A stretch of 64,000 nucleotides of DNA from Watersipora subatra (taxonomy: Eukaryota > Bryozoa > Gymnolaemata > Cheilostomatida > Watersiporidae): positions 5,952,001 to 6,016,000 of the forward strand of contig NC_088708.1 of the NCBI RefSeq assembly GCF_963576615.1. Direction: 5' to 3'. The notes beneath the pieces are model-generated. The model worked only from the letters and a program-made list of their open reading frames with translations, did no database searches and was not told the origin of the DNA. The position numbers and the translations under genes were made by a program. Shown piece after piece: positions 11,701-23,806 of the stretch. How positions within the stretch are numbered: the stretch's first letter is position 1; the number at the start of each line of letters is the position of its first letter.

Positions 11701-14700
11701 TATATTTTTTTGCTCTCAGGTGATAATCAGTAAGGAAGGATCTAGCGCCCCGCTACAGTCTCTCGGTGCATCCGAAAGTAAAGTTATTTTCCTTTCCAGC
11801 CTGCCTATGGATTCTTCGGTAAGGCTTTTACATGTCACGTATCAGCTCACCCTCCCGGTTTGTCTAGGACAACTATGGCAGATTTGCTCAGCTTTTTTAA
11901 AATACAAAATATAACATTTTTATTCAATATTGTAAGTGGTGGCTCATGAATTCACATGACCTTCACCATTGCATACCACGTATTAACTTATGATATAAAT
12001 GATGAGCTCTCAAGTTGTATAGTGCTGGAGTGTAATGAGTCTGTAGAGGAAGACATGTGCTGGAGACAGAAACTGGTACAGGACTCATTAGGGGCTTCGC
12101 TTGTCAGTCTGTCAGATGCCTCACACCCAGTGCTTAATCAGTTGGCACGATTCCCTATTTGTGTCTCCATCATCATGTAATACAATTCTCAAAAGCATAA
12201 TATTAGTTTCTATTCCTCTATTGTATAAAGATTTACATTAATTATCTCATAAAACGTTTTTAACCTATAAGCCCGTGTTTATAGTGATTCGGTGGCGAAT
12301 ATGCAGGACTTTAAAATTCATAGATGTACTAATGTGACAATAAAGTATTATCGGCCCTTTTCCAGGCAGGTGTCTTCTTTTTGATTGGACATGTTACCGA
12401 ACCATGTTAGAATTTTCTGGATGCATCAGAAATATCATAATGCAGGTATAATTTAACAATTATGTTAATTCAGTCGTCGGTGCTACTATAACTCAGTGAC
12501 CTTCATGTACAGAATAATAGTACTCTCTACCTTACTACTCTACCATAGTACTCTTTACCATAGTACTCTTTGCCATAGTACTCTCTACCATAGTACTCTT
12601 TACCATAGTACTCTATACCATACTACTCTCTACCATAATACTCTCTACCATAGTACTCTTTACCATAGTACATTCTGCCATAGTACTCTCTACCATAGTA
12701 CTCTCTACCATATTACTATCTACCATAGTACTCTTTACCATAGTACTCTCTACCATAGTACTCTCTACCATAGTACTCTTTACCATAGTACTGTTTGCCA
12801 TAGTACTCTCTACCATAGTACTCTTTACCATAATACTGTCTACCATAGTACTCTCTACCATAGTACTCTTTACCATAGTACTCTATACCATACTACTCTC
12901 TACCGTACTACTATCTGCCGTAGTACTCTCTGCCATAGTACTCTCTACCATAATACTGTCTACCATAGTACTATCTACCATGGTACTCTTTACCATACTA
13001 CTCTCTACCATGATACTCTCTACCATAGTACTCTCTACCATAGTACTCTTTACCATAGTACTGTTTGCCATAGTACTCTCTACCATAGTACTCTTTATCA
13101 TAATACTGTCTACCATAGTACTCTCTACCATAGTACTCTTTACCATAGTACTCTATACCATACTACTCTCTACCGTACTACTCTCTGCCGTAGTACTCTC
13201 TGCCATTGTACTCTCTACCATAATACTGTCTACCATGCTACTCTCTACCATAGTACTCTATACCATACTACTCTCTACTATAATACTCTCTACCATAGTA
13301 CTCTTTACCATAGTACTCTTTGCCATAGTACTCTCTATCATAGTACTCTTTACCATAGTACTCTATACCATACTACTCTCTACCATAATACTCTCTACCA
13401 TAGTACTCTCTACCATAGTACTCTCTACCATAGTGCTCTCCACCATAGTACTCTCTACCATAGTACTCTTTACCATAGTACTCTTTGCCATAGTGCTCTC
13501 TACCATAGTACTCTTTACCATAGTACTCTATACCATACTACTCTCTACCATAATACTCTCTACCATAGTACTCTCTACCATAGTACTCTTTACCATAGTA
13601 CATTCTGCCATAGTACTATCTACCATAGTACTCTCTACCTTATTACTATCTACCATAGTACTCTTTACCATAGTACTCTCTACCATAGTACTCTCTACCG
13701 TAGTACTCTCTACCATAGTACTCTCTACCGTAGTACTATCTACCATAGTACTCTTTACCATATTACTATCTACCATAGTACTCTTTACCATATTACTCTC
13801 TACCGTAGTACTCTCTACCGTAGTACTCTCTACCATAGTACTCTTTAAAGTAGTACTATCAGTAAAGTCAAGGACTGACAAGGCTTTGATGAATCAGCAG
13901 ATATAAACCGATTCAAGCACTGCTAACATCACATTTTGTACAATGAGTTCCTAAACTCTCTTTCTTTAAAAAGTATACAAACTAAGATGTGCACTAAACT
14001 TCTATTCATAGTGCAAGCATCAATTCGTTCACCCTTTCTACTCAAACAACCTAAATAAACTATATGCATGGATTAACTGTTCAATTTGCCCCTGTATACC
14101 TGTGCCTGCATACATTCAAACCTACGATATAAAATTTCGGGAAATATTAACTACATCACACGGTAATTTCCATCAGAAAAAGTTCGAAAAATTTTACAAC
14201 ATTACTGTTTCATTACTAAACAAGGAAAAGCTGTTAACAGAAAAATTTAAAAGTAATAAAAATATGTAAATTAAGTCAAATCAAATTATATCTAGTGTAA
14301 GTTGGAGTAATGACTTTCTATAACACGCTTTTTCACTGGAATTTGTCATTGCAAAGCTTGCACTTCCAATCTTGTCTCCCTAAGGTAAAGTACCAATAAA
14401 CACATTGCTTTAATGATTAACGCTCTATGCTGTTTTTTTTTAAATGTCATCAAAGTTTTACATTCAGTCTTATGCTTAAGTTTATATAATCTAGTTTTGC
14501 TAATGCTGTATTTAACCATTTATTGTTTATTTCAGTAGAAACCTTTAGACGTAAAATGGTCTGGCAAACATGTCTTTTACTAAGTTTGATGAATATCGTT
14601 GTAACTCTGTTAGCAAATAATATGAAGAACAATTAACATGTTCGTGTAATGTATTTCTTTTTTTCATGTTTAATTGTGACTGTTATTTGTTAAAACATTT

Positions 14701-17700
14701 TTTGTCTTTTACTCTTACCGCTATGCTTTGGATCTGTAAAGAGAGCTATTTTTGTGAAGAGGCAAAAGTTTCCCTAATCAGAATTTGTGTGAAGATGTTA
14801 CATTATTAGTAGCAGAAGCAATTACGAGTTTTTACTAAAAATGAATGTGGTTTAAAATGCAATAAACATTCAGTTTTCATATTTAGTTTGATCTGACATT
14901 ACATATCACTTTGCCAAAGAATGTTTTGTATAAATAGATTTAATCCTGCCAGCAAATGCCCTTTGCAAAAAATCTTTAAAAAGTTCACCTCTCATTAAAA
15001 GTTAGCTCCATGAGTTGCCAAAAGTAAAATTTCTTCAAGGCACGACTATATTATTTCTTGACAATCATTGCATTTCTCTCATGCTTTGTAGCTCCATGTG
15101 TAAATTGAAGTCTGTTCGTATCAACCCTACATAACTTACTACTGAACGCCTTAAAAAGAATAACTGTCATATGAAAATGCACGAGGTATACAGCTAGCAT
15201 TGGCGTGCTGTCTTTAGAGTGTCATGCGCTGCCTGTTAAGCAATGGTGGAATAAATTCATGCATCAAAATTAATTCTTGTTGCCTCATTTCTACTTGTAC
15301 CCTAATTTATTGAATTATATTTTATTACTTCTGCACTGACCTTGTCTCTAGTTTTCATGGCATCTCAAGTTGGTTTTGTATCTGAAATCATTGTAAATGA
15401 GGGCAAGGATCAAATCATTTTAGATATTAGCAATTAGCAATCGTGACGGTGTGCTGTACCGACAGCTGCCGGCAATGTAGGCCTCTAAGAGGTCATGAGA
15501 TGTGCCTCAATCTTGGTGCCTTTGGCTAACTGCGGATTAGCAGTTTACCTGTCAGACCAACACAGGGATGATCCATAGTCAGACCAGCCTGGCACGTAGC
15601 ACTTGTCTATTTTCTTTACTTCTTTACGCTGTTCCAAACTTTGCGTGCTAGGGGAGACAAAAGTCACCGTAAGCAGTTCGCCAGGAGATGACAAGCGATG
15701 TATTCAAATACGCATCACTCATGTAACTCTTCATCGCTGTTTGTCATTCTTTATCACCCAGTCTTTGCCTCCGACAGTCCAGCACACTACTTATAACTTC
15801 TGCCCGAGTATTTCATGTCATTAGGTAGTTTATTTTGGAAATTTTACTAGTTGAAGTGTGTATATTATCAGTAGCTTTATAATTGTTCCTGCTGACTACA
15901 TCGTACATCATGTAAAAAGACTTCTTCAGTTCTGAAGAAAATATTAAACTTTATCTACAGCACAATTTGTCATTCCTTAAAGGAAACACGTATCTGCAGA
16001 TCTACTCACTGTCATTACCCACTTTGCTGTCCACTCGATGCCGACTCTTGCGTAGGAAACATAAGCTAAGCAGCCTGTGGAGGCAGGAGTAGAGTGATTC
16101 ATCTTAAACCTGTTAATAGTGTGACATTTACTGCATCCATCATTCTATTGAATCCTAAATCATTTTTTATTCAAAATCGAGCTATTTGGAAACTGTTCAC
16201 CTATTGAGTGGTCAGTGTTGATAAGATCAATTTGGCTTTCACAGAATCACATTTATTTGCTATGACATCTTCAAATGTTGCGCGATACAATCTTCAACTT
16301 TTGTCGAACATGCGATGAGAATATGTGATGAGTTGATGATATACGTTTGATGAATATTTGATAGAATGAGAGGAAAGAGGCTCGTGCTAGAAACCTAGAA
16401 ACCTTTACAATAGCTGTAGTTTTATTGCAACTTTGATTGCCAAAGTTTTATCTAACCTGAGGTCTAGGTTAGAACCATGCAGTTACAATGTTTGCCGCGT
16501 GGGCTAGTGCCGACATAGAGTCTGCTATGTCAAGGACTTGTACTATCATCAAAAGTATCTCTCGTCTTTTGTGCTTATCTGCATGACTACCTACCTATAC
16601 ATACATATAGCTACATTCTGAGTATTTACACATAAATTCTTATATGTACATACTATATACACATGCCTGCATACACCCCTACACATGCCTGCATACACCC
16701 CTGCACATGCCTGCATACACCCCTGTAAATGCCTGCATACACCCCTACACATGCCTGCATACACCCCTACACATGCCTGCATACACCCCTACACATGCCT
16801 GCATACACCCCTACACATGCCTGCATATACCCCTGCAGATGCCTGCATACACCCCTGCACATATATGCTTACATATGCACAACTACCCAATCATATCCAC
16901 AGATTAGGATTGAGTAGTTATGCATACACCTACACATTCATACCTACATAAACATGTGTTCATCCTTACCTGCTCATACTTACATGTGCACCTTTCGTGT
17001 TACGTGACAAAGCTACAAGAGGCTCCATCTACAGCTATCTACATTTCTACTCGCCACATGATATGCTTAGCTGAATACTGTTGTTTATATTGGTGTACTT
17101 ACATAGACACTGAACTCACCAGTGTACTTACATAGACACTGAACTCACCAGTGTACTTACGTAGACACTGAACTCACCAGTGTACTTACGTAGACACTGA
17201 ACTCACCAGTGTACTTACGTAGACACTGAACTCACCAGTGTACTTACGTAGACACTGAACTCACCAGTGTACTTACGTAGACACTGAACTCACCAGTGTA
17301 CTTACATAGACACTGAACTCACCAGTGTACTTGCATAGACACTGAACTCACCAGTGTACTTACATAGACACTGAACTCACCAGTGTACTTACATAGACAC
17401 TGAACTCACCAGTGTACTTACATAGACACTGAACTCACCAGTGTACTTACATAGACACTGAACTCACCAGTGTACTTACATAGACACTGAACTCACCAGT
17501 GTACTTACATAGACACTGAACTCACCAGTGTACTTACATGGACACTGAACTCACCAGTGTACTTACATAGACACCGAACTCACCAGTGTACTTACATAGA
17601 CACCGAACTCACCAGTGTACTTACATAGACACCGAACTCACCAGTGTACTTACATAGACACCGAACTCACCAGTGTACTTACATAGACACTGAACTCACC

Positions 17701-20700
17701 AGTGTACTTACATAGACACCGAACTCACCAGTGTACTTACATAGACACCGAACTCACCAGTGTACTTACATAGACACCGAACTCACCAGTGTACTTACAT
17801 AGACACCGAACTCACCAGTGTACTTACATAGACACCGAACTCACCAGTGTACTTACATAGACACCGAACTCACCAGTGTACTTACATAGACACCGAACTC
17901 ACCAGTGTACTTACATAGACACCGAACTCACCAGTGTACTTGCATAGACACCGAACTCACCAGTGTACTTACATAGACACCGAACTCACCAGTGTACTTA
18001 CATAGACACCGAACTCACCAGTGTACTTACATAGACACCGAACTCACCAGTGTACTTACATAGACACCGAACTCACCAGTGTACTTACATAGACACCGAA
18101 CTCACCAGTGTACTTACATAGACACCGAACTCACCAGTGTACTTACATAGACACCGAACTCACCAGTGTACTTACATAGACACCGAACTCACCAGTGTAC
18201 TTACATAGACACCGAACTCACCAGTGTACTTACATAGACACCGAACTCACCAGTGTACTTACATAGACACCGAACTCACCAGTGTACTTACATAGACACC
18301 GAACTCACCAGTGTACTTACATAGACACCGAACTCACCAGTGTACTTACATAGACACCGAACTCACCAGTGTACTTACATAGACACCGAACTCACCAGTG
18401 TACTTACATAGACACCGAACTCACCAGTGTACTTACATAGACACCGAACTCACCAGTGTACTTACATAGACACCGAACTCACCAGTGTACTTACATAGAC
18501 ACCGAACTCACCAGTGTACTTACATAGACACCGAACTCACCAGTGTACTTACATAGACATCTAATATAACCTTTGACAATGTGTGTATTTTAAATTCCCT
18601 TGTACTTCCCTGTACTTATTCCCTATAAAATCCATCCTTATATTTAATTTACTTGCCCACTTCTTTCAATCCTTTTTTTCTCTCTTCCTCCCCCTCTTCC
18701 CTTCCCTCCTCCCCCCACTAGGATTTAGCTGTGTACGAAATTTAAACATTGCTACAAATCGAACTGAAAATCCATTAAAAACTGCAGCCTTTTTTAAAGC
18801 TTTTTTTACTGCAGCCTTGTCGTATGAATCAGTCAAGCACATACAGAATCTAATAATAGCCTGATGTTCTGATATTACAATTCTACAAAAGTCTCTTATC
18901 TCTTAAGTTTTTGCCCTTCTCACAGGCCGAGTCAAATGAGATTAGTGATAACTAATGACTGGTTATACAAGGCTGGAGGAGGCAGCTGTTAGAAATATTC
19001 CAGTTTGGATTTGCTGGAATTAATATCGTCTTAGCTCGTGTCCCTCCCTTTTGCTGTGACCTTCACTTTATACTAACTACAATCTGTACAGAAACTTAAT
19101 AAAATATTTATTAGGTAATAAAAAAGCTTCAAGGAGAAGTACAAACACAACTCGTCTTCCTTTGGTAAATTCCTATGCTTCAACCAACTCAATAGTTTGC
19201 TTCCATTAGCCAGTTCAGAGCAGATAGTAGAAAAATTGGCTGTTGCAGAAATACAAAGTGATGCTGGAGTCATCGCTGTCTAAAAAGTTGTACGAGTATG
19301 AGACGAGTGAATATCTCATGACAGCTGATGAACCTGCCAAAGCCCTTGCTATGTCATTCAATCCCAAGGTAATAATAGTCTCTCTAGTCATACTCATATG
19401 CTTATTGAAACAAATTGATGAGGTAGTAGGTAGTATGACTAGCTTGGAGGTGAATACCCGCAGCTGATGTTTGCAAGCAATGGCAGGCTATATGACAGGG
19501 AAACACCACTTACTGTCATCGAAACATTCTTGAAGAGCATTTACAGCAGCAGAATTCTTGATCATCTCCTGATGGTGAAAATGGATGGCACTAAAATTGA
19601 ATCAAATCAACTTCCAGATGTCATATTTTAGCTGCCCACAAACACAGTTGCTTGGCTTAAAATGGTTTCACAAACTGCCCAGCAGTAGAGGATTTGTTAT
19701 TATGGAAGAATTTTACCGATGAAAAATAGAACATAGTGTGTAGGTCTTCCAGACACTAAGGTTATCATATCATGGTTTCATTAGGTGTCAAAGTTACAAA
19801 TGCTCATCTGATGGCGACAAAAACAAACAAGAAATCTTTATCATTTAGCCGGTCAATCTTTTTCTTGTGTGTTTAACATGCATCAGTGCTAGTTGTGTTG
19901 GTTATGTTTGCCATAGACTGGTGGATTGTGAAAAATATAATGTAAGGGTTTACCGGGTCGGCCTCTATTTCAGGGTTGCTACAAGTTCTAATCCTTTAAC
20001 TGTTGTTCTTACAGGTTCGCAGCAATTTTGAGTACGAGGTTAAAGAGAGCAGTTTGCTCGCCTTGCTCATCGTGGTTCTCAGCACGCTACTTCTTGTCAA
20101 CAAGCAGGCCTGCTTTGACATGTTTTCTCAGGTTTGTATCCTTGCCTCCAGAGCACTCCTCTACCGCACTTCATTTGCATAGTGTAACGATATAGCTCCC
20201 AATACAACATTTTTTGTCCTTTGACTTCAGCCCTTATCTCATAAATGATTTAATTTTATGTAACAAAATTGATATAAATCTGTTATAATTGTGACACAAC
20301 TGTTAATTAACCCATTTTAAAACAGTTGTTAGCCACGAGAGCTCTACCAGTATATGGTCAAAGAAAATGTACCCCATTTATCATCAACTTTGCGACGCCA
20401 GTCATCTCATTTAAACAGCTCAAAGACTTAATCAAATGAGTTTCATTAAAGTTCATGGCATTTTGACTCTTTCGATTAAATTGGGATCTTTCACAAAAAA
20501 TATTTTGCTCACCATTCTTTAAAAAAACTAACCAGCTTCTATAGCAGTTATTGTTGCTATTATAAGCTGTTCAGGTTTTTTGACAGCCTTTTTTTTCGTT
20601 ACGTTTCTAAACGTAGAGCTTGGTCATAACAACTGTCTCTAAATAATTTATAATGTAGTTACCACTGTTAATTAGTACTACATTGCTGAAGTTGTCATGA

Positions 20701-21558
20701 TAAATGTTTTTCAGTAGTAAAAATATCTTTTAGCGACATGGTGTTTTACTAAGCCGTGTGCTCCTAAATCATTCTGGCCGCAGTACAAAAGCTTAGTACC
20801 ACACTCATTGTTCTACCTAGAATTATTAATGGAAGCATAAACTTGATTTTTTCATTCAAGGTCATGATCGACTATTGCATATTCTTGCTGACAAAGAGTT
20901 TGAAATTTTTTAAAGGAGTAGTCAAGTCCCAATTTGATCTCCTTCAGATCTAAGTTAATATTTCTTGAGAATTGATAAAGCCTTGAGCAGTGAGCTGAAT
21001 CTAGTAATGTCTCATGAGGGATACGGGTGGCGAGAGAGGACGCTATAAACACCTCTACTTTGACTCCAACATGTCTTGGCATCAAAACCTATCACATTCA
21101 CAATCTCTAAGATATGGCCATCTAACGCTATTAAACTATTATAATTTATTACGTGCAATATTTTGTTCTCATCTGATAAGTTTCTCAGACAAACAGCAAT
21201 GAAGATGTGTCGTCACTCGACTGTATAGGCATCTTCCTTCCTCTCTCAGCTGGCTGTAGTTATTCCTGACTAGAAATATAATTAGCTAGCAATAAATAAT
21301 CTTACCAGTTTATTGAGAGCTCAATAGCTGCATTATCTGCCCAATGTTTTGATTAGTGCTGCGCCTAGCATCTCTTATACTTTTCAAATGCTTTTTTTTT
21401 CCTCTTCTTGAGGCAGAGTGTGAATTAAGTGTTCATTGCAAAGACTTCCATTTCTATGACTCATTGGTTATTCAAGACTTTTTATAAATGCAAATATGCT
21501 GAGCGTATTTTATTCGTTTAATTTCCAGGTTGCTAATACGATAATGAGCCAGCAATGA
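7204..21558 (+). CDS. NOMO: NOMO (BOS complex subunit / nodal modulator), C-terminal exons
   Basis: Seven exons join in phase with GT-AG introns: 7204-7354, 8479-8571, 9905-10015, 11720-11818, 19249-19368, 20015-20131 and 21529-21558 (stop TGA), about 240 residues. Recognition is from memory of vertebrate NOMO: the beta-sandwich tail motif GKFRIRGLK followed by PGCGYTVTL, then QYLSTLKV, FLSSLPMDS and SFNPK, then one hydrophobic segment (LLALLIVVLSTLLLV) close to the C terminus. Known role: NOMO is an ER type I membrane protein with a large lumenal chain of Ig-like/beta-sandwich domains, in the NOMO-TMEM147-nicalin complex that works beside Sec61 in multipass protein insertion. The N-terminal part (some 950 residues) was not found upstream. 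Exon 3 ends inside a tandem array (see repeat 9995-11490). The gene ends tail-to-tail with the ETS gene. Confidence 0.85.
7355..8478 (+). other. NOMO intron, no element recognised
   Basis: Intron between the FRIRGLK exon and the PGCGYTV exon. The donor is AAAG|gtagga and the acceptor tcttgcag. A short pyrimidine run (ctctccccccctt, near 7848) is the only notable feature. Confidence 0.5.
8691..8756. repeat. (TA)n microsatellite
   Basis: About 33 almost uninterrupted TA dinucleotides inside a NOMO intron. Confidence 0.95.
9995..11490 (+). repeat. 29-bp minisatellite seeded on the NOMO exon 3 splice donor, about 51 copies
   Basis: The unit is CAGTATCTCTCTATACT followed by CAAGGTATACCT. The first unit (9995-10023) is the last 21 bases of the coding exon plus the first 8 of the intron, and the second begins exactly 29 bases later at 10024. 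Most units therefore repeat the exon end and its GTATAC donor; variants with caagttata lose it. Since 29 is not divisible by three, the frame rotates and reads as a 29-residue repeat. Two long frames stay open (to 10969 and 10306-11280). Confidence 0.92.
11590..11613. repeat. Short TA-rich repeat (tatata/acatgtatata)
   Basis: Perfectly symmetric TA-rich tract in the NOMO intron, about 100 bp before the acceptor at 11719. Confidence 0.6.
12531..13858. repeat. 15-bp minisatellite (taccatagtactctc), about 89 copies
   Basis: The unit is 15 bp with frequent single-base variants (ctctt/ctctc, gccata, accgta). Because 15 is a multiple of three, frames on both strands stay open, including a 450-codon frame at 12496-13848. 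Reading as a five-residue repeat in several frames on both strands is a property of the array and not evidence of protein. It lies in the NOMO intron 11819-19248. Confidence 0.93.
13859..16660. other. NOMO intron, AT-rich, no gene recognised
   Basis: Only short frames without matched splice sites. A slightly GC-richer stretch at 15440-15600 may be an old dispersed repeat, but no ends or internal promoter boxes could be defined. Confidence 0.5.
16661..16864. repeat. 22-bp minisatellite (acacccctacacatgcctgcat), about 9 copies
   Basis: Copies run head to tail and are nearly identical; the cac/cag/aaa variants lie in the same position of the unit. Short frames on both strands are shadows of the array. 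Confidence 0.9.
17092..18560. repeat. 29-bp minisatellite with antisense splice-donor motifs, about 51 copies
   Basis: The unit is gtgtacttacatagacacc followed by gaactcacca. The first third uses cactgaact (five neighbouring copies with acgtagac, 17157-17280), and from about 17560 nearly all copies are caccgaact and almost identical, which shows recent spread of one variant. On the minus strand each unit reads CTGGTGAGTTC and ATGTAAGTAC, two sequences that fit the 5' splice-site consensus. It lies in the NOMO intron 11819-19248. Confidence 0.93.
18561..19248 (+). other. End of the large NOMO intron
   Basis: A strong pyrimidine tract at 18660-18719 ends in cactag and is followed by an open frame to 18864, but the peptide is not NOMO-like and no matching donor follows. 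The functional acceptor is gttgcag at 19248. Confidence 0.4.
20132..21528 (+). other. Last NOMO intron
   Basis: AT-rich intron before the tiny 30-base terminal exon, with acceptor atttccag. No internal feature is supported. Confidence 0.5.
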
Positions 21559-21711
21559 TGGACATCTGTAATTACCGCTGAAGCTTTCGGAGAACCTGAA
21601 ATGGTGGAAACTCCATTATCTTGTGTATGATTATTGTTGTGTAAATATATATGTAAATGTCGTTTGTGAATACGATATTTTATATATTATTGTAATATTT
21701 CTTTAACAAAA

Positions 21712-21717
21712 AATAAA
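21712..21717 (+). terminator. NOMO polyadenylation signal AATAAA
   Basis: The first canonical AATAAA after the stop, about 155 bases downstream, in an A/T-rich 3' UTR. It lies 150 bases from the stop codon of the convergent ETS gene, so the two 3' UTRs are adjacent or overlap. Confidence 0.6.
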
Positions 21718-21866
21718 TATCAAAAGAAACAATGAGAACACTCTTTATAACAAATAACAGAATGTTTTTGTAATATGAACAAGGTATAAACTTGAAACAA
21801 GATATTAAAATATATGAAAATAAAACAAACAATGATCAACAACGTTCTGGGATGATTGATAATTAT

Positions 21867-23783
21867 TTAGAAGGCTTCCATCACGAGACTCTCCATGATG
21901 TCGTTAAACATGGCATCATTACTGTAGTAGCTGTCTGGACTGCTGCTTTCATAGCTTGTTATAGAGTTTGAACGGCACCGTGTCTGCGGAATATGGTTAG
22001 AGTTGGAGTTGTTTTGGTTGTATAAAGCATTGTGAGAACTGCCATAGGCTGCAACTGCTGGTGCTGGGCCAGTTTTTGGCATGCCTTTTGATTTGTTTAT
22101 AATGTTGTCAATGTTTTCCATTATATAACCAGCACTGGGTTTCTCTTCTGTTACCATACTTATCGCTTCGCCATTCACTAAATCTGTCATGAAATGGTGA
22201 CTGTCCTGGTAGACCTGTGCAGCAGTCGTGTGGTTAGCTTGCATAAGGTTTGGCGTATATATGGGTGGCACAGTCGGTGCTGCCATTGGGGACTGCACAA
22301 TCTGTTGTTCGACAGACCTGCTTGAAAAACCAACCAGCATCGGCTGTGGCCATTGCTTTTCGGGGTTTGCCATAGATGTTGCCACATGGTAAGCAGGTGA
22401 AGGGTGTTGGTGACAGGCCTGTGGAGAATCTAAACCCTTCGGCCAACCTTGAGGCAATGTTTGGTTCCAGTTGAAGCTTGCGTGGTTCTGGTGGTAGGAG
22501 GGGCTAGGTGTGACTGGTGAGTAGAATGGACTGGCTTGACTACTGGTTGGGCTAGGTTGGTAGCCTGGGGTCATGACATGCTGTGTTGGGTTTACCTGAG
22601 CTGCAGAGTTTCTTTGAGCTTGGCTATTGGTCGAGCGACGGTAATATGGTTGAACTTCGTAGGATTTCAGAATCTCTCGCGAGTTAAACTTGTAGGTGTA
22701 TTTTCTCTTGGGTACCTTACGAAGAATTTTTTTCTCATAGTAATGGCGAAGCGATCTTGAAAGCTTCTCATAAGTCATGTTTGTCCTATTCCTTTTTTCC
22801 CCCCACATATCAGCTAGTTTTGTAGGGTCTCTTATTCTGAACATTCCTTTCTGGTCTTCCCACGTTGCCACATTAGATTTATTCGAGTCCAGCAATATGT
22901 CGAAAAGAAACATCCACAGATGGCAGTGCGTCGTATCTGCAAGAGTAGACCGCACATTCATTTGCCCGCAATCGTATATATTTTAGTATGTGTACACTCC
23001 ACATTTAACATTGAGCAAGGCAAATTAAGCATCTACATATGAGCTCACCTTTCAGGATCTTCTTCTTGAGAATGTTGAAGGCATCCACCTCAGACATTTT
23101 GTCATAAGCACTCGATACCGTCTCCACTGAAAAAATAGGTTACAGTTAGCATTAAGTCAAATTAAATGTTGTTAGTTTGGCATATACATTATAAGCTGCA
23201 TACAGATCTGTAGTGCAATATGGTAATGATTCTGGGAATATTCGCTGCTATGTTTCGCTCTGTTTCACGAGTGATAAGTGTGTACTTCATCAGTGACAAT
23301 ATTCATGTATCATTGAAAAGCTCTTTGGCTGTTTAACTCTAATATCTCAACTTCCTCGTTGTTGAATCCGTGCCATGCGCCAATTTAAAAATAGAGCCCA
23401 CACTGCATAATTGAAATGTGATTCAGCAATAGAGTTTGCCAAATGTTTGATTTCAGCTAGAACACTAACTCACCTGCTTTCTGCTCCTGGACAGTTCTCA
23501 TAGAGTTTGGCGGCTTTGCTTGTAGCTGTTCGCAGGATAGTCTCAGCATCTCAAGGCTGCTCTTCCCTTGCTTATCTGTAAGGATAAAATTCCATGTAAT
23601 TATAACAAATCGATTCTGAATCAAACAGCGAACTGATGAGAAGAGTGCGCGAAGAAACAATTGAACATTTCTTGACCTACCTGAGGGATTGCTCAGCTTG
23701 TCGTTATTATAAAACTGCTCCATGATTTGTTTTTGTGAAGCCATTTGGTCAACAAAATGTTCTGGATATAGTCCACTGTCCAT
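21867..23783 (-). CDS. ETS-domain transcription factor
   Basis: Four exons in transcript order: 23806-23681 (coding from the ATG at 23783), 23575-23474, 23126-23049 and 22936-21867. All three introns are phase 1, and the joined frame is 450 residues. The ETS DNA-binding domain is residues 101-180: it opens LWMFLFDILL, has the WEDQKGMFRI and LADMWGEKR strands, the recognition helix MTYEKLSRSLRHYY with both base-contacting arginines, and ends YTYKF. By eye it is nearest the ESE (ELF3/EHF) or ETV6 groups; the subfamily is not fixed. No Pointed/SAM domain is visible. The long C-terminal part is rich in Ser, Pro, Gln and Asn, typical of an activation or repression region. The start is chosen because CCAATGG is the first ATG of the exon and the upstream sequence lacks a convincing coding exon; a noncoding leader exon may end at 24434 (donor gtaagg). 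It should act in the nucleus at GGAA-core sites. Confidence 0.88.
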
Positions 23784-23806
23784 TGGAAGAGATGGTTGCT
23801 TGCCTT

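Noticed and set aside
12496-13848. 450-codon open frame of YHSTL repeats
   Set aside because: The 15-bp unit lacks stops in several frames on both strands; the frame is a product of periodicity.
18583-18864. Open frame after a very strong pyrimidine tract and cactag acceptor
   Set aside because: Peptide is not NOMO-like, no donor follows, and the NOMO exons on both sides join in phase without it.
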